Source: Nephrocerus scutellatus (taxonomy: Eukaryota; Arthropoda; Insecta; Diptera; Pipunculidae). From it: a stretch of 64,000 bases of DNA. A model generated the notes under the pieces. It was given only the letters and a program-made list of their open reading frames with translations. It was not told the origin of the DNA and did no database searches. The DNA is taken from assembly GCA_947095585.1 (NCBI GenBank), contig OX352761.1, positions 62,696,882 through 62,760,881 of the forward strand, in the 5' to 3' direction. Positions 20,242 to 30,569 of the stretch are shown here, one piece after another (positions within the stretch are counted from its first letter, which is position 1; every line of letters starts with the position of its first letter). The translations under genes and the position numbers were made by a program.

Positions 20242-20473
20242 ATTCGGCTGCGAGGGCAAGCTGTTCCTCGCTGGACATTGGATTTTTACAAATGCTACTT
20301 ACGTTTGTATGAATAAATTGTTCTTCTTCTGAGTCCCAATTGTCAATTACTCTGAATACTTCTATAAGATGTGGGAATCGATCTACTTCTTTGTTTATCT
20401 GCCTAATGCGATATTGTCGAATGACGTCTTCCAATTCGAACTCATCTGTGTCTCTTTCGCTGTTGTGGTTCAT
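20195..20473 (-). CDS. Unrecognised 92-codon frame, acidic N-terminal half
   Basis: Starts MNHNSERDTDEFELEDVIRQ and ends ADFILKKTTIA. It has an acidic N-terminus and a mid-region DNWDSEEEQF, with no zinc or membrane motif. It lies just upstream (in minus-strand sense) of the 412-like gag remnant and could be a short accessory or leader frame of that element. Its end overlaps the 190-bp duplication. No family was recognised, and it may be spurious. Confidence 0.3.
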   Translation of the reverse strand: MNHNSERDTDEFELEDVIRQYRIRQINKEVDRFPHLIEVFRVIDNWDSEEEQFIHTNVSSICKNPMSSEEQLALAAEYIRKADFILKKTTIA

Positions 20474-20599
20474 TTGTTTGCTGGATGCTATGGATGTTTT
20501 TCTGGATATGGTCTGCTTCTTTTATGTTTTTTGGGTTTTTCCTTGGTGAGTTGAACGGATTCGTTTAAATAGAAAAAAAATTTAATAATTGAATTGAAT

Positions 20600-20712
20600 T
20601 GTGTGGTTCGCATGCAGAAGGCATTGCGAGGATTTCTTTGTATTAGTTGTGTGGTTCTTATGCAGAAGGCATTGCGAGGATTACTTTGTATTAGTTGTGT
20701 GGCTAATATTGG
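20600..20712. repeat. ~54-bp tandem repeat, two and a half units
   Basis: GTGTGGTTC(G/T)(C/T)ATGCAGAAGGC then ATTGCGAGGATT(T/A)CTTTGTATTAGTT occurs twice, followed by a third GTGTGGCTAATATTGG start. No coding meaning was recognised. Confidence 0.8.
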
Positions 20713-20724
20713 CATTCCTTCACA

Positions 20725-21455
20725 ATGTCCAATACACAACAAACACAAGCCTTGCTAATCAGAGAGCTAATCGACACAAACCACGGCAAGATAAGCCCTC
20801 TTCTTCTATCATCACAGCAACTAAGCCAGGAAATCGTAATGATAAAGGCGCATGTCCCTTCGCTTCGCCTTCCGGTAGACTCGACAGAACTCCTGCAATT
20901 ATATTAACTGATGTCCGTAAAGAGTAGAGTTGTTAACAACCACGTGGTCTTCCAAATTAAATTTCCTATTGTCGATGCAGAAGAGTTCGATATATTCAGA
21001 ATATTGGGCATACCTATACCTAAAAACGGGTCCCTTATAGCAATCAACCCAGATTCATTATAATTAATCATAAGTCCACACCTCGATCAATATTATCCAA
21101 TAACAAATCAGGAATTCGCAATGCGCTTAAAAACGGGACCATATACTTATTTCTGTGAGCAATCAAAGCCGCTCTACCGCAAGAAGGCTAATGTATGTAC
21201 ATGCCGTCATCAAAACCATGCAAACCATGCGGTAATGAAGTCTCATCAATAACACTGGATGGTTCGGGTTTTCTAAAAATTCAGCCCAACTGCGTCACAA
21301 AACAAGATCTATTAACATTGCAAGGACATAAAACCTATTCTATTGTCGCCAAACCATCCTATACCAAACTGGTCAATCTAATGGACATTGCAATACCAAC
21401 CAAACTAATCCCAATTCAGTTCTCACTCCACCTCAAAGGGAGGAAAAGAGAATAA
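20725..21455 (+). pseudogene. Envelope-like remnant of an insect LTR retroelement (tentative)
   Basis: Three consecutive short frames (20725-20907, about 20925-21180, 21195-21455) separated by stops. Together they suggest an insect retroelement surface glycoprotein: a helical N-terminal part, then an FPIVD...LGIPIP-type segment, then a Cys-containing region. This pattern is seen in F-like Env proteins of errantivirus-type elements. No signal peptide, fusion peptide or membrane anchor could be identified. The frame is broken at several places and cannot encode a product. Without a database search the assignment is weak. Confidence 0.35.
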
Positions 21456-21469
21456 GGGAGGGCACTGGG

Positions 21470-22240
21470 CAAACGACCGATGCACTCCCTACGAGCACCA
21501 AAGCCCCTCCTGCAAACTATGCAGAGGCGGCCAAGCGAGCTAAAGTAGCTATCTTCGCGGAGCATGATCCTGAAGAGACCCTTACCCAGCAGCAGCTGTC
21601 GACCCTAGAGGAAGCTATCCTGGATGAAGTGGCGCTGGGCTGGAAGGTCAAAATTGGCTTTGACGGCGTCCACTTCAGACCGCGAACGATTCTGGTCGAC
21701 TGTTGCGACGGGGTAACAGCCGCTTGGCTAAAAGAGCACGCTCCGACCCTTTCCACATGGAATGGACCGAGGCTAGTGGCGAGGGATGCGGCAGATATAC
21801 CCAATCCAATAATAATATAGGTATTCCTCCCACGAAGCAATCGGCAAGAGATGGAGAGATCCATTTCCTTGATCGGAGCGCAGAATGAGGGGCTCCACAC
21901 AAAATCGTGGAAGGTGATCGGTTGCCGGGAGGAAGGAGATGGCACACTCGCTACCATCTCAATCGACTCCCGAAGCCGAGAGTCGATAAAATCCGCGTGC
22001 CATTCACTGAGATACCGTTACGGCAAAATATCAGTGAGTGGCCTCAGGAGGAAAGAGGGCCCGAGGGAGGAGAAGGGGCAGAAAGACCCTCCCGCGTCAA
22101 CCTCAGTGGGCTCTCAGGGAGGGGTGATAGGTACGGAAGGAGAAGAGGGAGAGGGAGGAGATCCAGCACCTCGAGTTAGAGGCGGGAGGGGGGCAATCGC
22201 CCCCTCCAGGTCTATAAGAAGATTAGCCAGCACAAAATAG
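21470..22240 (+). mobile_element. LOA-type LINE, ORF1 remnant
   Basis: Frames 21480-21820 and 21851-22240 are parts of a LINE ORF1. The first has an AAKRAKVAIFAEHDPEETL start, TLEEAILDEVALGWKVKI and DGVTAAWLKE, an RRM-like or esterase-free ORF1 core. The second ends in a long Gly/Glu/Arg-rich tail (GEEGEGGDPAPRVRGGRG). A stop and frame change separate them near 21820. It ends 6 bp before the ORF2 start at 22246, the arrangement expected of one element. Base composition (GC-rich) is unlike the surroundings. Confidence 0.65.
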
Positions 22241-22245
22241 CCCAG

Positions 22246-22796
22246 GTGAATCACAAGCTGATCCACAAGGTCAAAGGGTCAGCCGCAGTGGCAATGAGAA
22301 TGTTCCCCCGTCAACACCTAGGGCTTGTGCTGGTCCAAGAACCCTGGTGCCACGGGGGACAGATACGAGGTCTGTCTAGCAGAGATGCAAAGGTAATTTA
22401 CGACTTGGGGGATGAGGCCCCTCGGACCTGCGTCATCATAAGAAATAGTATTAACCATCTATCTCTTTCAGAATTCATAACCCGGGACCTAGTAGCAGTC
22501 CAATGCCAGTTTAATATAGACGGCACCAACCGGGATATAGTTATAGCATCAGCCTACTTTGCCGGGGACAGAGAGGAAATTCCGCCCCCGGAGGTACAAA
22601 AACTGGTCGAACACTGCCGAAGGCACAGTAAACCTCTACTGATTGGATGTGATGCTAATGCACACAATGAAGAGTGGGGGAGCACCGACACAAATAAGAG
22701 GGGTGAGTACCTTTTAGAGTTTCTGGTGAACGAAAACCTAGATATTGTGAGGAAAAATTCTGTCACACAAAATTTTCCCACACGACTGGGAGTTAC
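22246..22796 (+). pseudogene. LOA-type LINE ORF2, APE endonuclease part, interrupted
   Basis: N-terminal endonuclease of a LINE ORF2. It shows LGLVLVQEPW (second catalytic block, Glu), a central sheet region, and LLIGCDANAHNEEWGS, the Asp-Asn-His block of APE-type nucleases. The frame is open until it runs into an inserted element at about 22797. The protein resumes at 24973 after 2.2 kb. Elements with this EN block and a C-terminal RNase H, found at 26795, fit the LOA group. Confidence 0.8.
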
Positions 22797-23489
22797 ATTT
22801 ATTTTCTTTATTTTATAATCACAATGAAATTGATGAACACTAAAATTTAAGTGAACATTTCAAAACAAATAGAATTTCATTTCTCTTAGCCTCCCAACTC
22901 TCACAAATAGAGCGAGAGCAATTTGATTTCGCCGTTTTTAGATTTCCCCTCGTTTTGGCAACTTTCAAACATCCACACAGAAACTCTTAATGTACGAAAC
23001 TTACATTAAGAAGGGGGGGAAAGAGACGGAGAACCACCGACGCTGCACTCGCATGGGAGAGCAGAATACTGAGGAGGAGTCATGACTAAGTCACAGAAAT
23101 CGGCAAACCATAGAGATGGTGGCAAATGCAAACAACCACCACCACCCCAGTGTGAGAACGAGCAGATCACCACACACACAGCCGACAGGGTTCACCGAAA
23201 ATCAACCTATCAGGATCGAACGCTGATAAAAAAAACACCAACAACAAAAGAGCGACATACCGAACAGCACAATAATAGACGAGCCGAGCAACACCAACCA
23301 AACGAGCATGCCTATTGCAACATACCAACAACAACCCGAAATATGCAGCCAAACAACACCAAGATCATAGAAGCCGAGCAACACCAACCGAACGAGATTA
23401 CCTATTGCAACACCCGAAAAGTACCAACAACAGAAGAGCGATATACCGAACAACACATCAACAACAACCCGAAAACGCTACCGAACAAC

Positions 23490-23587
23490 AACAAAACCCA
23501 CGCACAGAACTGAGCCACGAACAACAACAAAACCCACGCACAGAACTGAGCCACGAACAACAACAAAACCCACACACAGAGCTGAGC
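23490..23587. repeat. 36-bp tandem repeat, three units
   Basis: Three near-identical units of AACAACAACAAAACCCACG followed by CACAGAACTGAGCCACG. As 36 is a multiple of three, all frames stay open across it: 12-residue units in both strands. Neither strand shows a believable protein, so I treat it as a minisatellite. Confidence 0.85.
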
Positions 23588-24000
23588 CAAGCAACGCAAC
23601 CCAAATGAATTTACATATTGCAAACAAATTTTCGCACCAAGACACAACAACAACAAACAACACGATGAGCAGAACAACAGTACACACTGACAAACAAAGC
23701 AAAACCCAAATTATGCTTTGATTTCTGCAACGCAGGAATACAACAACAGGTACAGAGCTGGACAAAACAACACAAAAATCGAATGATTTAACGGAACAAC
23801 AAAACACAATGAGCATAGCAACAACGGGATCCCGGACTGACCGTGGGAACCAAACAACATCGATCGTCCCACGGTTCAGAGATAACAGGACCTTTCCAAC
23901 CGATTCAAAAAAACATAGAAAAGGCAGGAAATTCCGACAACCAGTCTTCTTTCCTTCCCTGTGATTCCTAGTACTAGCAACTCGCTTAGTAGTTCCTCGC

Positions 24001-24655
24001 ATTAATGGTTCAATAGAGATATCCTTACCATTACGTCCAAACGCTTCACGCTAGACTCAGTAATTCCTCGCATTGATGGTTCAAGAGAGATATCCTTACC
24101 ATTACGTCCAAACGCTTCACGCTAGACTCAGTAATTCCTCGCATTAATGGTTCAAGAGAGATATCCTTACCATTACGTCCACACGCTTAACGCTAGATAT
24201 TTGTCGCATTAATGGTTCAAGAGAGATATCCTTACCATTACGTCCACACGCTTAACGCTAGAAATTCATCGCATTAATGGTTCAAGAGAGATATCCTTAC
24301 CATTACGTCCACGCGCTTAACGCCAGAAATTCGTCGCATTAATTCAAGAGAGATATCCTTACCATTACGTCCACACGCTTAACGCTAGAAATTCATCGCA
24401 TTAATGGTTCAAGAAAGATATCCTTACCATTACGTCCACACGCTTAACGCCAGAAATTCGTCGCATTAATGGTTCAAGAGAGATATCCTTACCATTACGT
24501 CCACACGCTTAACGCTAGAAATTCGTCGCATTAATGGTTCAAGAGAGATATCCTTACGATTACGTCCACACGCTTAACGCTAGAAATTCGTCGCATTAAT
24601 GGTTCGAGAGGGATATCCTTACCATTGCGCCCACGCTTAACGCCAAACCTAAGCA
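24001..24655. repeat. Eleven-unit tandem array, 63-71 bp units
   Basis: Units start ATTAATGGTTCAAGAGAGA then TATCCTTACCATTACGTCC, ACGCTTAACGCTAGAAATTC and GTCGC. Starts lie at 24001, 24072, 24143, 24208, 24273, 24338, 24400, 24465, 24530 and 24595, with a partial unit before the first. The first three units are 71 bp (ACTCAGTAATTCCTCGC ending); later ones are about 65 bp. The unit at 24338 lost GGTT. No coding potential was recognised. Confidence 0.95.
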
Positions 24656-24903
24656 AACATTGATGCTACAGCCAAAGGGGTACAAAGGCCCCACCGCTAG
24701 TACAACGACACCGCGCTCGCCATCCACATAGTCAACACCAACGCCCCCGGTACTACGCTTCGCCAGCATATATACACCGCCGCCGAGGATACAACCGGAT
24801 ATCATAAACATTACACTTGAATTTACACAAATAAATAATTGTTAACTGAAAGAAGAGAATAAAAGATCGAATTCCATTCCCCAAACAAATAAATTCTTTT
24901 TAT

Positions 24904-24972
24904 TGTAACGACCCTATAAATAAAGAACCCTGGTCACACTGAGTTTTACCCCGGCTGGAAAACCTCGTTACA
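24904..24972 (+). repeat. 69-bp LTR-like block with TGTAACGA/TCGTTACA ends
   Basis: Begins TGTAACGA and ends TCGTTACA, a perfect 8-bp inverted terminal repeat (10 bp with flanks) starting TG and ending CA. It contains TATAAATA and AATAAAG, a TATA-like box and a polyadenylation signal. If this is an LTR it is exceptionally short. The left copy would be reduced to GTTACA at 22791-22796. Confidence 0.5.
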
Positions 24973-27240
24973 ATATATACAATGTAGGCAGGGTACCAAC
25001 TTTTGTAACTAGGGTTAGGGAAGAAGTACTTGACATCACATTCGGAACTCCGACAGTGAGTCGAGTGCTTAATAGGTGGAAGTTCTCCTCCGAGCCATCT
25101 CTATCGGATCATAGGATTATCCTATTCGAACTGCGAGGGCTTGTAGAGGAGGTAAAAACTATTAGAAATCCTAGAAGGACAAAATGGGAAGTTTTCAAAA
25201 CCAATTTGAGGTACAATTTAGAGCACATCTCAGTACAAAGAGTGGCCAAAAGTCCACACGAGCTGGAATGTGCAGCTGATGAAGTGAATAGGGCAATCTC
25301 TTACGCATACGAGTCGAGCTGCCCGGTAAGCTCTCCAAAAGAGAACAATGAAGCTCCTTGGTGGAGAGAAAAGCTGTCACCCCTTCGAAGGCAAGTGAGA
25401 AAACTCTTCAAATCTGCCAAGAGGAGGGGCATCTGGCAACAATACAGAGAAGCTCTCACAGCGTACAACACAGAGGTGAGAAGAGCTAAACGCAGCAGTT
25501 TCCGAAACTTCTGCGAGGAGGTAGCCAATACTACAGCATCTGCCAGACTGTTTAAAGCTACGACAAAAGATGCTAAAAGTAAAAAAGCATCACTGTTAGA
25601 CCAGAACGGAAAGTTCACAAAAAACGAGACGCAAAGAGCCCTCCTTCTCTTGAGAACACACTTCCCTGGAAGCACAGTGACTAGTAACGAACTCGGAATG
25701 GGCGTGAACCACCCAAGAACAAGCAGAGAGGACTGGAAGAAAGCCTCCGAAATTTGCACAGAGCAAAGAACCCGATGGGCAGTCAAAAGCTTCCATCCAT
25801 TTAAATCGGCAGGTGTGGGCGGAATAATCCCTGCAGTTATGCAGGTCGGATTAGACAACCTCCTTCCACATCTGGTGAGAATATTTAGAAGTAGTGTAGC
25901 ACTTGGGTATATACCGACAAGCTGGAGAAGGGCAAGGGTGGTATTTATACCGAAGGTGGGGAAAAAAGATCCCACCCCTCCGAAGTCCTTCAGACCAATT
26001 AGCCGCAGACGACATAGTCATCATAGCTAGATGAAAGTTCGAGGAAGTGCTCTGTGACATAATCCAAAATGGATTAACCATCACGAGTAGATGGTGCCAA
26101 GAGGTGAGACTCAGGGTAAACCCTAACAAGACCACACTGGTTCCCTTCACCAACAGAAGGAAGTTGGGGCGTATACACCCGATTACCCTAAATGGAGAAG
26201 AGATCACTGTCAGCAAAGAGGTTAAATACCTGAGACTGACATTTGATAGTAGACTGCTCTGGAACAAACACCGACAAGCAGTGCTACAGAAATCAAAAAG
26301 AGCAATCATGGTGTGCAGAAGGGTGGCAGGAAAATCTTGGGGAGTTAGCCCCAGAATAATGCACTGGATGTACACCATGATAGTTATTCCAATGATTACC
26401 TACGGAGCAGTTGCATGGGCGAACAGGACCAAGATAAGCACAACGAAAAGGGAGTTGGAAAAAGTACAGAGACTGGCCTGCGTTTTAATTACAGGGGCCA
26501 TTAGAACCTGCCCAACAGCGGGTATGGAGGCAATCCTTGGGCTTCTGCCACTACACTTAGTGGTAGAGAGTAAATCCATGGAAACCAAGTTACGTTTGAG
26601 CAAGGTAGGCTACTTCACGGACGGCAGGGCAAGTGGGATATTAGAACCACTTACCAAGCTGATTCCTCTAGCGAGCATGCCATGCGATAACATGGTGCGG
26701 AAGCTTGAGTTCAAAAAGAACTTCGAAATCAAAATGAGCATCAAGAAGGAATTCAGGTCAGAAACTGAATACGAGATACATCCGGGCGCTATAAAGTAGT
26801 ATACGGATGGATCAAAGAAGGCAGAAGGCACGGGTGCTGGAATATATGGGCCACGAACCAAACACTCCATATCGATGGGGATGTACCCGAGCATATTCCA
26901 GGCAGAAGTACATGCCATTGAAAGATGTGCTCACTTCAATCTGGAAAGGAACTACATGAGGCAGGAAATAGCAATCATGACAGATAGCCAAGCTGCTTTA
27001 AAAGCTCTCGACGCATTCTACGTCACATCAAAACTGGTGGAGGAATGCAAGGCGAAGCTTAACAAGCTTGGTGAAACCAACAAAGTATGTTTATACTGGG
27101 TGCTGGGACACACCAGCATAGAAAGCAACGAAGCTGCGGATAGGCTCGCGAATAAAGGAGCAGAAACTCCGCTTGTAGGGCCAGAACCCTTCTGTGGGTA
27201 CATATGGGTACAGCATAATGCGGGAAGAAGTACGTAGTAT
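24973..27240 (+). pseudogene. LOA-type LINE ORF2, end of endonuclease, RT (palm deleted) and RNase H
   Basis: Resumes with NIYNVGRVPTFVTRVREEVL and SEPSLSDHRIILFEL, the SDH block closing the APE domain. A long linker and RT fingers follow (RARVVFIPKVGKKD, SFRPIS at about 25995). The sequence then jumps directly to AADDIVIIA (near 26006), so palm motifs A and B are deleted. The thumb region runs 26047-26799 with VNPNKT and MITYGAVAWANR. After one stop (26797) an RNase H domain reads YTDGSKKAEG, AEVHAIERC, MTDSQAALKAL and VLGHTSIESNEAAD, with the Asp-Glu-Asp-His core visible. RNase H supports LOA/I-group membership. Confidence 0.85.
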
Positions 27241-27708
27241 GGGTAAGGCAGCCGCTTCCGAAAGATGGGAGAATCTCCCAGGCCTAAGGCAAGCAAAGGA
27301 AATGCTGGGGAATTACAACCCAAAGAGGTCGCGCCTAGTATTGGGACTAAGTAGAAGTAATGTAAGAATCATTACGGGTTTCCTAACAGGACATTGCAAA
27401 CTGAAGAGGTTGGAAGCTGCAGGCTCTGTGGGGAAGCGGAGGAGACCCCGTGGCATCTACTCAACGAGTGCGGAGCAACGATCCGTCAGAGAAGAGAACA
27501 CTTGGGAACCCACGCAATCTCGGATTCTGTGCGGCTTTCACTGAACCCGCTCCATATTATTGGATTCTTAAGAAGCATTGGTATGGACGGGGTGCTATAG
27601 GGACGGGCATGCACTGGCTCTATAGTACTTGTCAGGGGGGAGCGCAATAGATCCATATGGGTCGAAGTGCTACAACACCCCATCTATCATCATCATCATC
27701 ATCAAGAT
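27241..27708 (+). mobile_element. LOA-type LINE 3' end with zinc knuckle and (TCA)n tail
   Basis: A frame change after 27240 leads to a C-terminal CCHC-type motif: GSCRLCGEAEETPWHLLNEC (27405-27465), the Cys-x2-Cys...His-x4-Cys seen after RNase H in LOA-like ORF2. The frame ends at 27598. The 3' UTR finishes in the microsatellite TCATCATCATCATCATC (27686-27704), a typical LINE tail. The next LINE begins at once. Confidence 0.75.
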
Positions 27709-30425
27709 TGATTTCTGGAATGTGAGGACGCTCCTTGACTCAGGGAGTGAAGGACCTCAAAATGCCATTTCTTCAACTGGAACGTGAGTTTCTTCGATAT
27801 AATTTGGACATACTGGGAGTGAGTGAAGTAAGATGGTTCGACGCGGAAAGTACCAATCCCCAACGTGTAACACTGTGCTGCTCTACTCCGGCAAACCCCC
27901 CGGCAGTCCCCGTGAATCTGGAGTGGGTCTACTGCTAACGCCAACAGCACGTAGAGGCCTGGCACCAGATTCTGGACTAGAGTAAGGCGCGTCACGATCA
28001 TACACTGTTACGCCCCAACGAATCCTTCGACTGAGGATAGAAAGGACAACTTCTACAATTAACTAAGCGCTGTATTCAACGCAACGCCGAACGGAGCAAT
28101 CAGCAGCTCACTGCCGACAACCATCCAGGAACATTGGAAGGCTGTGAAAAATGTTTTCACATCTGGAGCGGAAAGTATTTTTGGTAGAAGCCAGGCAAGG
28201 CACAGCACGTGGCTTACCGAAGATACCTGGAGGCGGATTGAAGAACGTAAGCTACTTAAAGCTCGTATTATAGATATCCCAGTAGCAGCGAGGATCGAGC
28301 TAGAGTCCATGTATCGAAGAAAATTGAGAGAAGTACAGCGTAGTGTAAGACGTGACAAGCGTAACTATAATAACAACCTGGCCTCAGAAGCAGAAGAAGC
28401 AGCGAGCAGGTGCGATAGCAGAACTGTTTACAGAATCACCAAAGAGCTGACAGGTGGTCACCGCTCTAGCCAACATCCGTTGAAAGGCCGAGATGGTGCC
28501 GTACTCGTTTCAGATGAGGATCAGCTCAAGCGATAGAAGGAGCATTTCTCTACGGTCCTTAACCGTGTATTTGCTAACGATATGCACCCAAATCAAACGG
28601 AGCTGCCGGAAGTAACAATTTCCCGAATTCGCACCCCAACTCCCAGTAAAGATGAGATCGCTACCGCGATCAACGCACTAAAGAACAACAAGTCGGTAGG
28701 ACTAGATGGTATACCCGCAGAGCTTCTGCGTGCAGCTCCAACGACATTAGCAGAGCTTTTATAGCCTCTTGTAGAGAGAGCTTGGGAGGCAGAAAGTTTC
28801 CCCGATGAGTGGAAGAACGGAATGATTGTCAAGCTTCCTAAAAAAGGTAGTCTTATGGAGTGCGAAAACTGGAGAGGCATTTGCGTTCTTCCTGCAGTTG
28901 CAAAGGTAATAGCCAAAGTAGTAATTGAACGAATTAAGGAACATCTAGAAGATACACTCGATGCTGAACAAGCAGGTTTCCGCACTGGATCCTCCTGTGT
29001 AGACCACATAAACAGCCTGCGGATCATTATTGAAGAAGGCGTTTGACAGTGTTAACAGACAGTTTATCTGGCTCGCCTTGCGCAGGAGAGGTATACCCGA
29101 TATATTAAAGCAACCTATGATGGCTCTAAATGTCATGTGCTGCACAGAGGAAAGCTGTCAGAGGAATTCGATATCCTAAGTGGGGTACGACAAGGTTGCA
29201 TTCTATCGCCGATACTTTTTTTGTTGGTGATTAGCGATGTACTTCGCGCAGCTTTATCTACTGAAAACGGAGGAATTCGTTGGACTCTTTTATCTCAACT
29301 CAAACATCTGGTCTATGCTGACGACGTTTGTTTACTCTCACACAGAATTATGGAGCTGTACCAAATGACAACAAATGTAGAGATACACTCGATGCTGAAC
29401 AAGCAGGTTTCCGCACTGGATCCTCCTGTGTAGACCACATAAACACCCTGCGGATCATTATTGAAGAAGGGGTTTGACAGTGTTAACAGACAGTTTATCT
29501 GGCTCGCCTTGCGCAGGAGAGGTATACCCGATATATTAAAGCAACCTATGATGGCTCTAAATGTCATGTGCTGCACAGAGGAAAGCTGTCAGAGGAATTC
29601 GATATCCTAAGTGGGGTACGACAAGGTTGCATTCTATCGCCGATACTTTTTTTGTTGGTGATTAGCGATGTACTTCGCGCAGCTTTATCTACTGAAAACG
29701 GAGGAATTCGTTGGACTCTTTTATCTCAACTCAAACATCTGGTCTACGCTGACGACGTTTGTTTACTCTCACACAGAATTATGGAGCTGTACCAAATGAC
29801 AACAAATGTAGAGAGGGAGAGAGTAGAGAGTTTCCAATATCTTGGGAGTATTGTCTCGACCGAAGGTGAGGAGACATTGTCAACGAAATCGGCAAAGCAA
29901 AATCGATGTTTGAAATGATGTCCATGATATGGCGAAGCAATGCATCAGCTTAAACACCAAGCTGCGACTGTTCCGTTCAAATGTTGAATCTGTGCTGTTG
30001 TATGGGTGCAGCACTTGGAAGGTGACCGCTACTGTCACAAAAAGATTACAAACGTTCGTAAATAGGTGCCTACGGAACATCTTAAGGGTTTTCTGGCCTA
30101 ACCGTATCTCTAACGAACATCTTTACCAGATAACGGGTCAGGAACCAATAGGCACAACCATCCAACGACGAAAGTGGCAGTGGATTGGTCATACACTCCG
30201 AAAAGGCGACAGTTCCATAGCAAACTACGCAATGCAATGGAATCCGTTATCTCAGTATGGTAAAAGAACGGGTCGTCCGAGAAACACAGAACAGTTGAGG
30301 AGGAGTCACGGCAATTGCGGAAGAGTTGGAGAGAGCTGAAACTCATTGCCAGAAACCGCACGCGATGGCGCGTAGGCGTAGTAGAGGCCCTAGGACCCAC
30401 AAGGGGCTATGGGACATAAGTCAGT
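27700..30425 (+). mobile_element. RTE-like LINE, degraded endonuclease plus RT with internal duplication
   Basis: Starts with FWNVRTLL and NLDILGVSEVRW, the first two blocks of an APE endonuclease, then lacks most of that domain. The linker runs 28144-28536 (GRSQARHSTWLTEDTWRRI). RT begins INALKNNKSVGLDGIPAELL (28660-28720) and continues MIVKLPKKGSLMECENWRGI and EQAGFRTGSSC. Motif A is deleted down to KAFDSV, then SGVRQGCILSPILF and LVYADDVCLLSH follow. A 441-bp block is duplicated in tandem (28951-29832). The C-terminal part 29929-30339 shows LLYGCSTWKV, VFWPNRISNEHLY and RKWQWIGHTLRK. It has no RNase H and multiple stops; inactive. Confidence 0.8.
28951..29832 (+). repeat. 441-bp tandem duplication inside the LINE RT
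   Basis: GATACACTCGATGCTGAAC at 28951 recurs at 29392, an offset of 441 bp (147 codons). The two copies differ at only about three positions: AACAGCCTG/AACACCCTG, GAAGGCGTTT/GAAGGGGTTT and TATGCTGAC/TACGCTGAC. Both carry the same motif-A deletion and frameshift, so the duplication postdates inactivation. As a result the YADD catalytic box is present twice. Confidence 0.95.
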
Positions 30426-30569
30426 AAATGTAAATGTCCAGATTGGGTCTCATTATATTCTATACCTAAAATAAGTTTTGCATTTATCTATATATTTTTT
30501 CTTTCTCTTATTTCTTGTATGCCTCTTTCGATTTGCTCAAACCATACCCAAAACCATAAGTAGTCAAAG

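Larger units (their letters stand above)
22797..24972. mobile_element. 2.2-kb insertion splitting the LINE endonuclease; TRIM/LARD-like candidate
   Basis: The endonuclease frame is cut after GGAGTTACA at the left and resumes after CTCGTTACA at the right, so GTTACA occurs at both junctions. Inside are AT-rich sequence, an A/C-rich segment with imperfect repeats (23082-23600), three 36-bp units (23490-23585), an 11-unit array (24001-24655), and a 69-bp TGTAACGA...TCGTTACA block (24904-24972) with TATAAATA and AATAAAG. No transposase, gag or pol was found. The short terminal block suggests a tiny LTR. Confidence 0.6.

Noticed and set aside
23082..24002. Gln/Asn/Thr-rich plus frames and Val/Phe/Cys-rich minus frame of up to 174 codons
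   Set aside because: A/C-rich tandem repeats with unit lengths divisible by three keep many frames open; no domain, start context or conserved partner.
24001..24655. CRISPR-like regular repeat array
   Set aside because: Units are contiguous 63-71-bp tandem repeats without unique spacers, in a eukaryotic genome, with no cas genes.
25301..26378. Minus-strand frames of 175-224 codons over the LOA-type LINE
   Set aside because: They are antisense shadows of the LINE ORF2, which shows the real endonuclease, RT and RNase H motifs.
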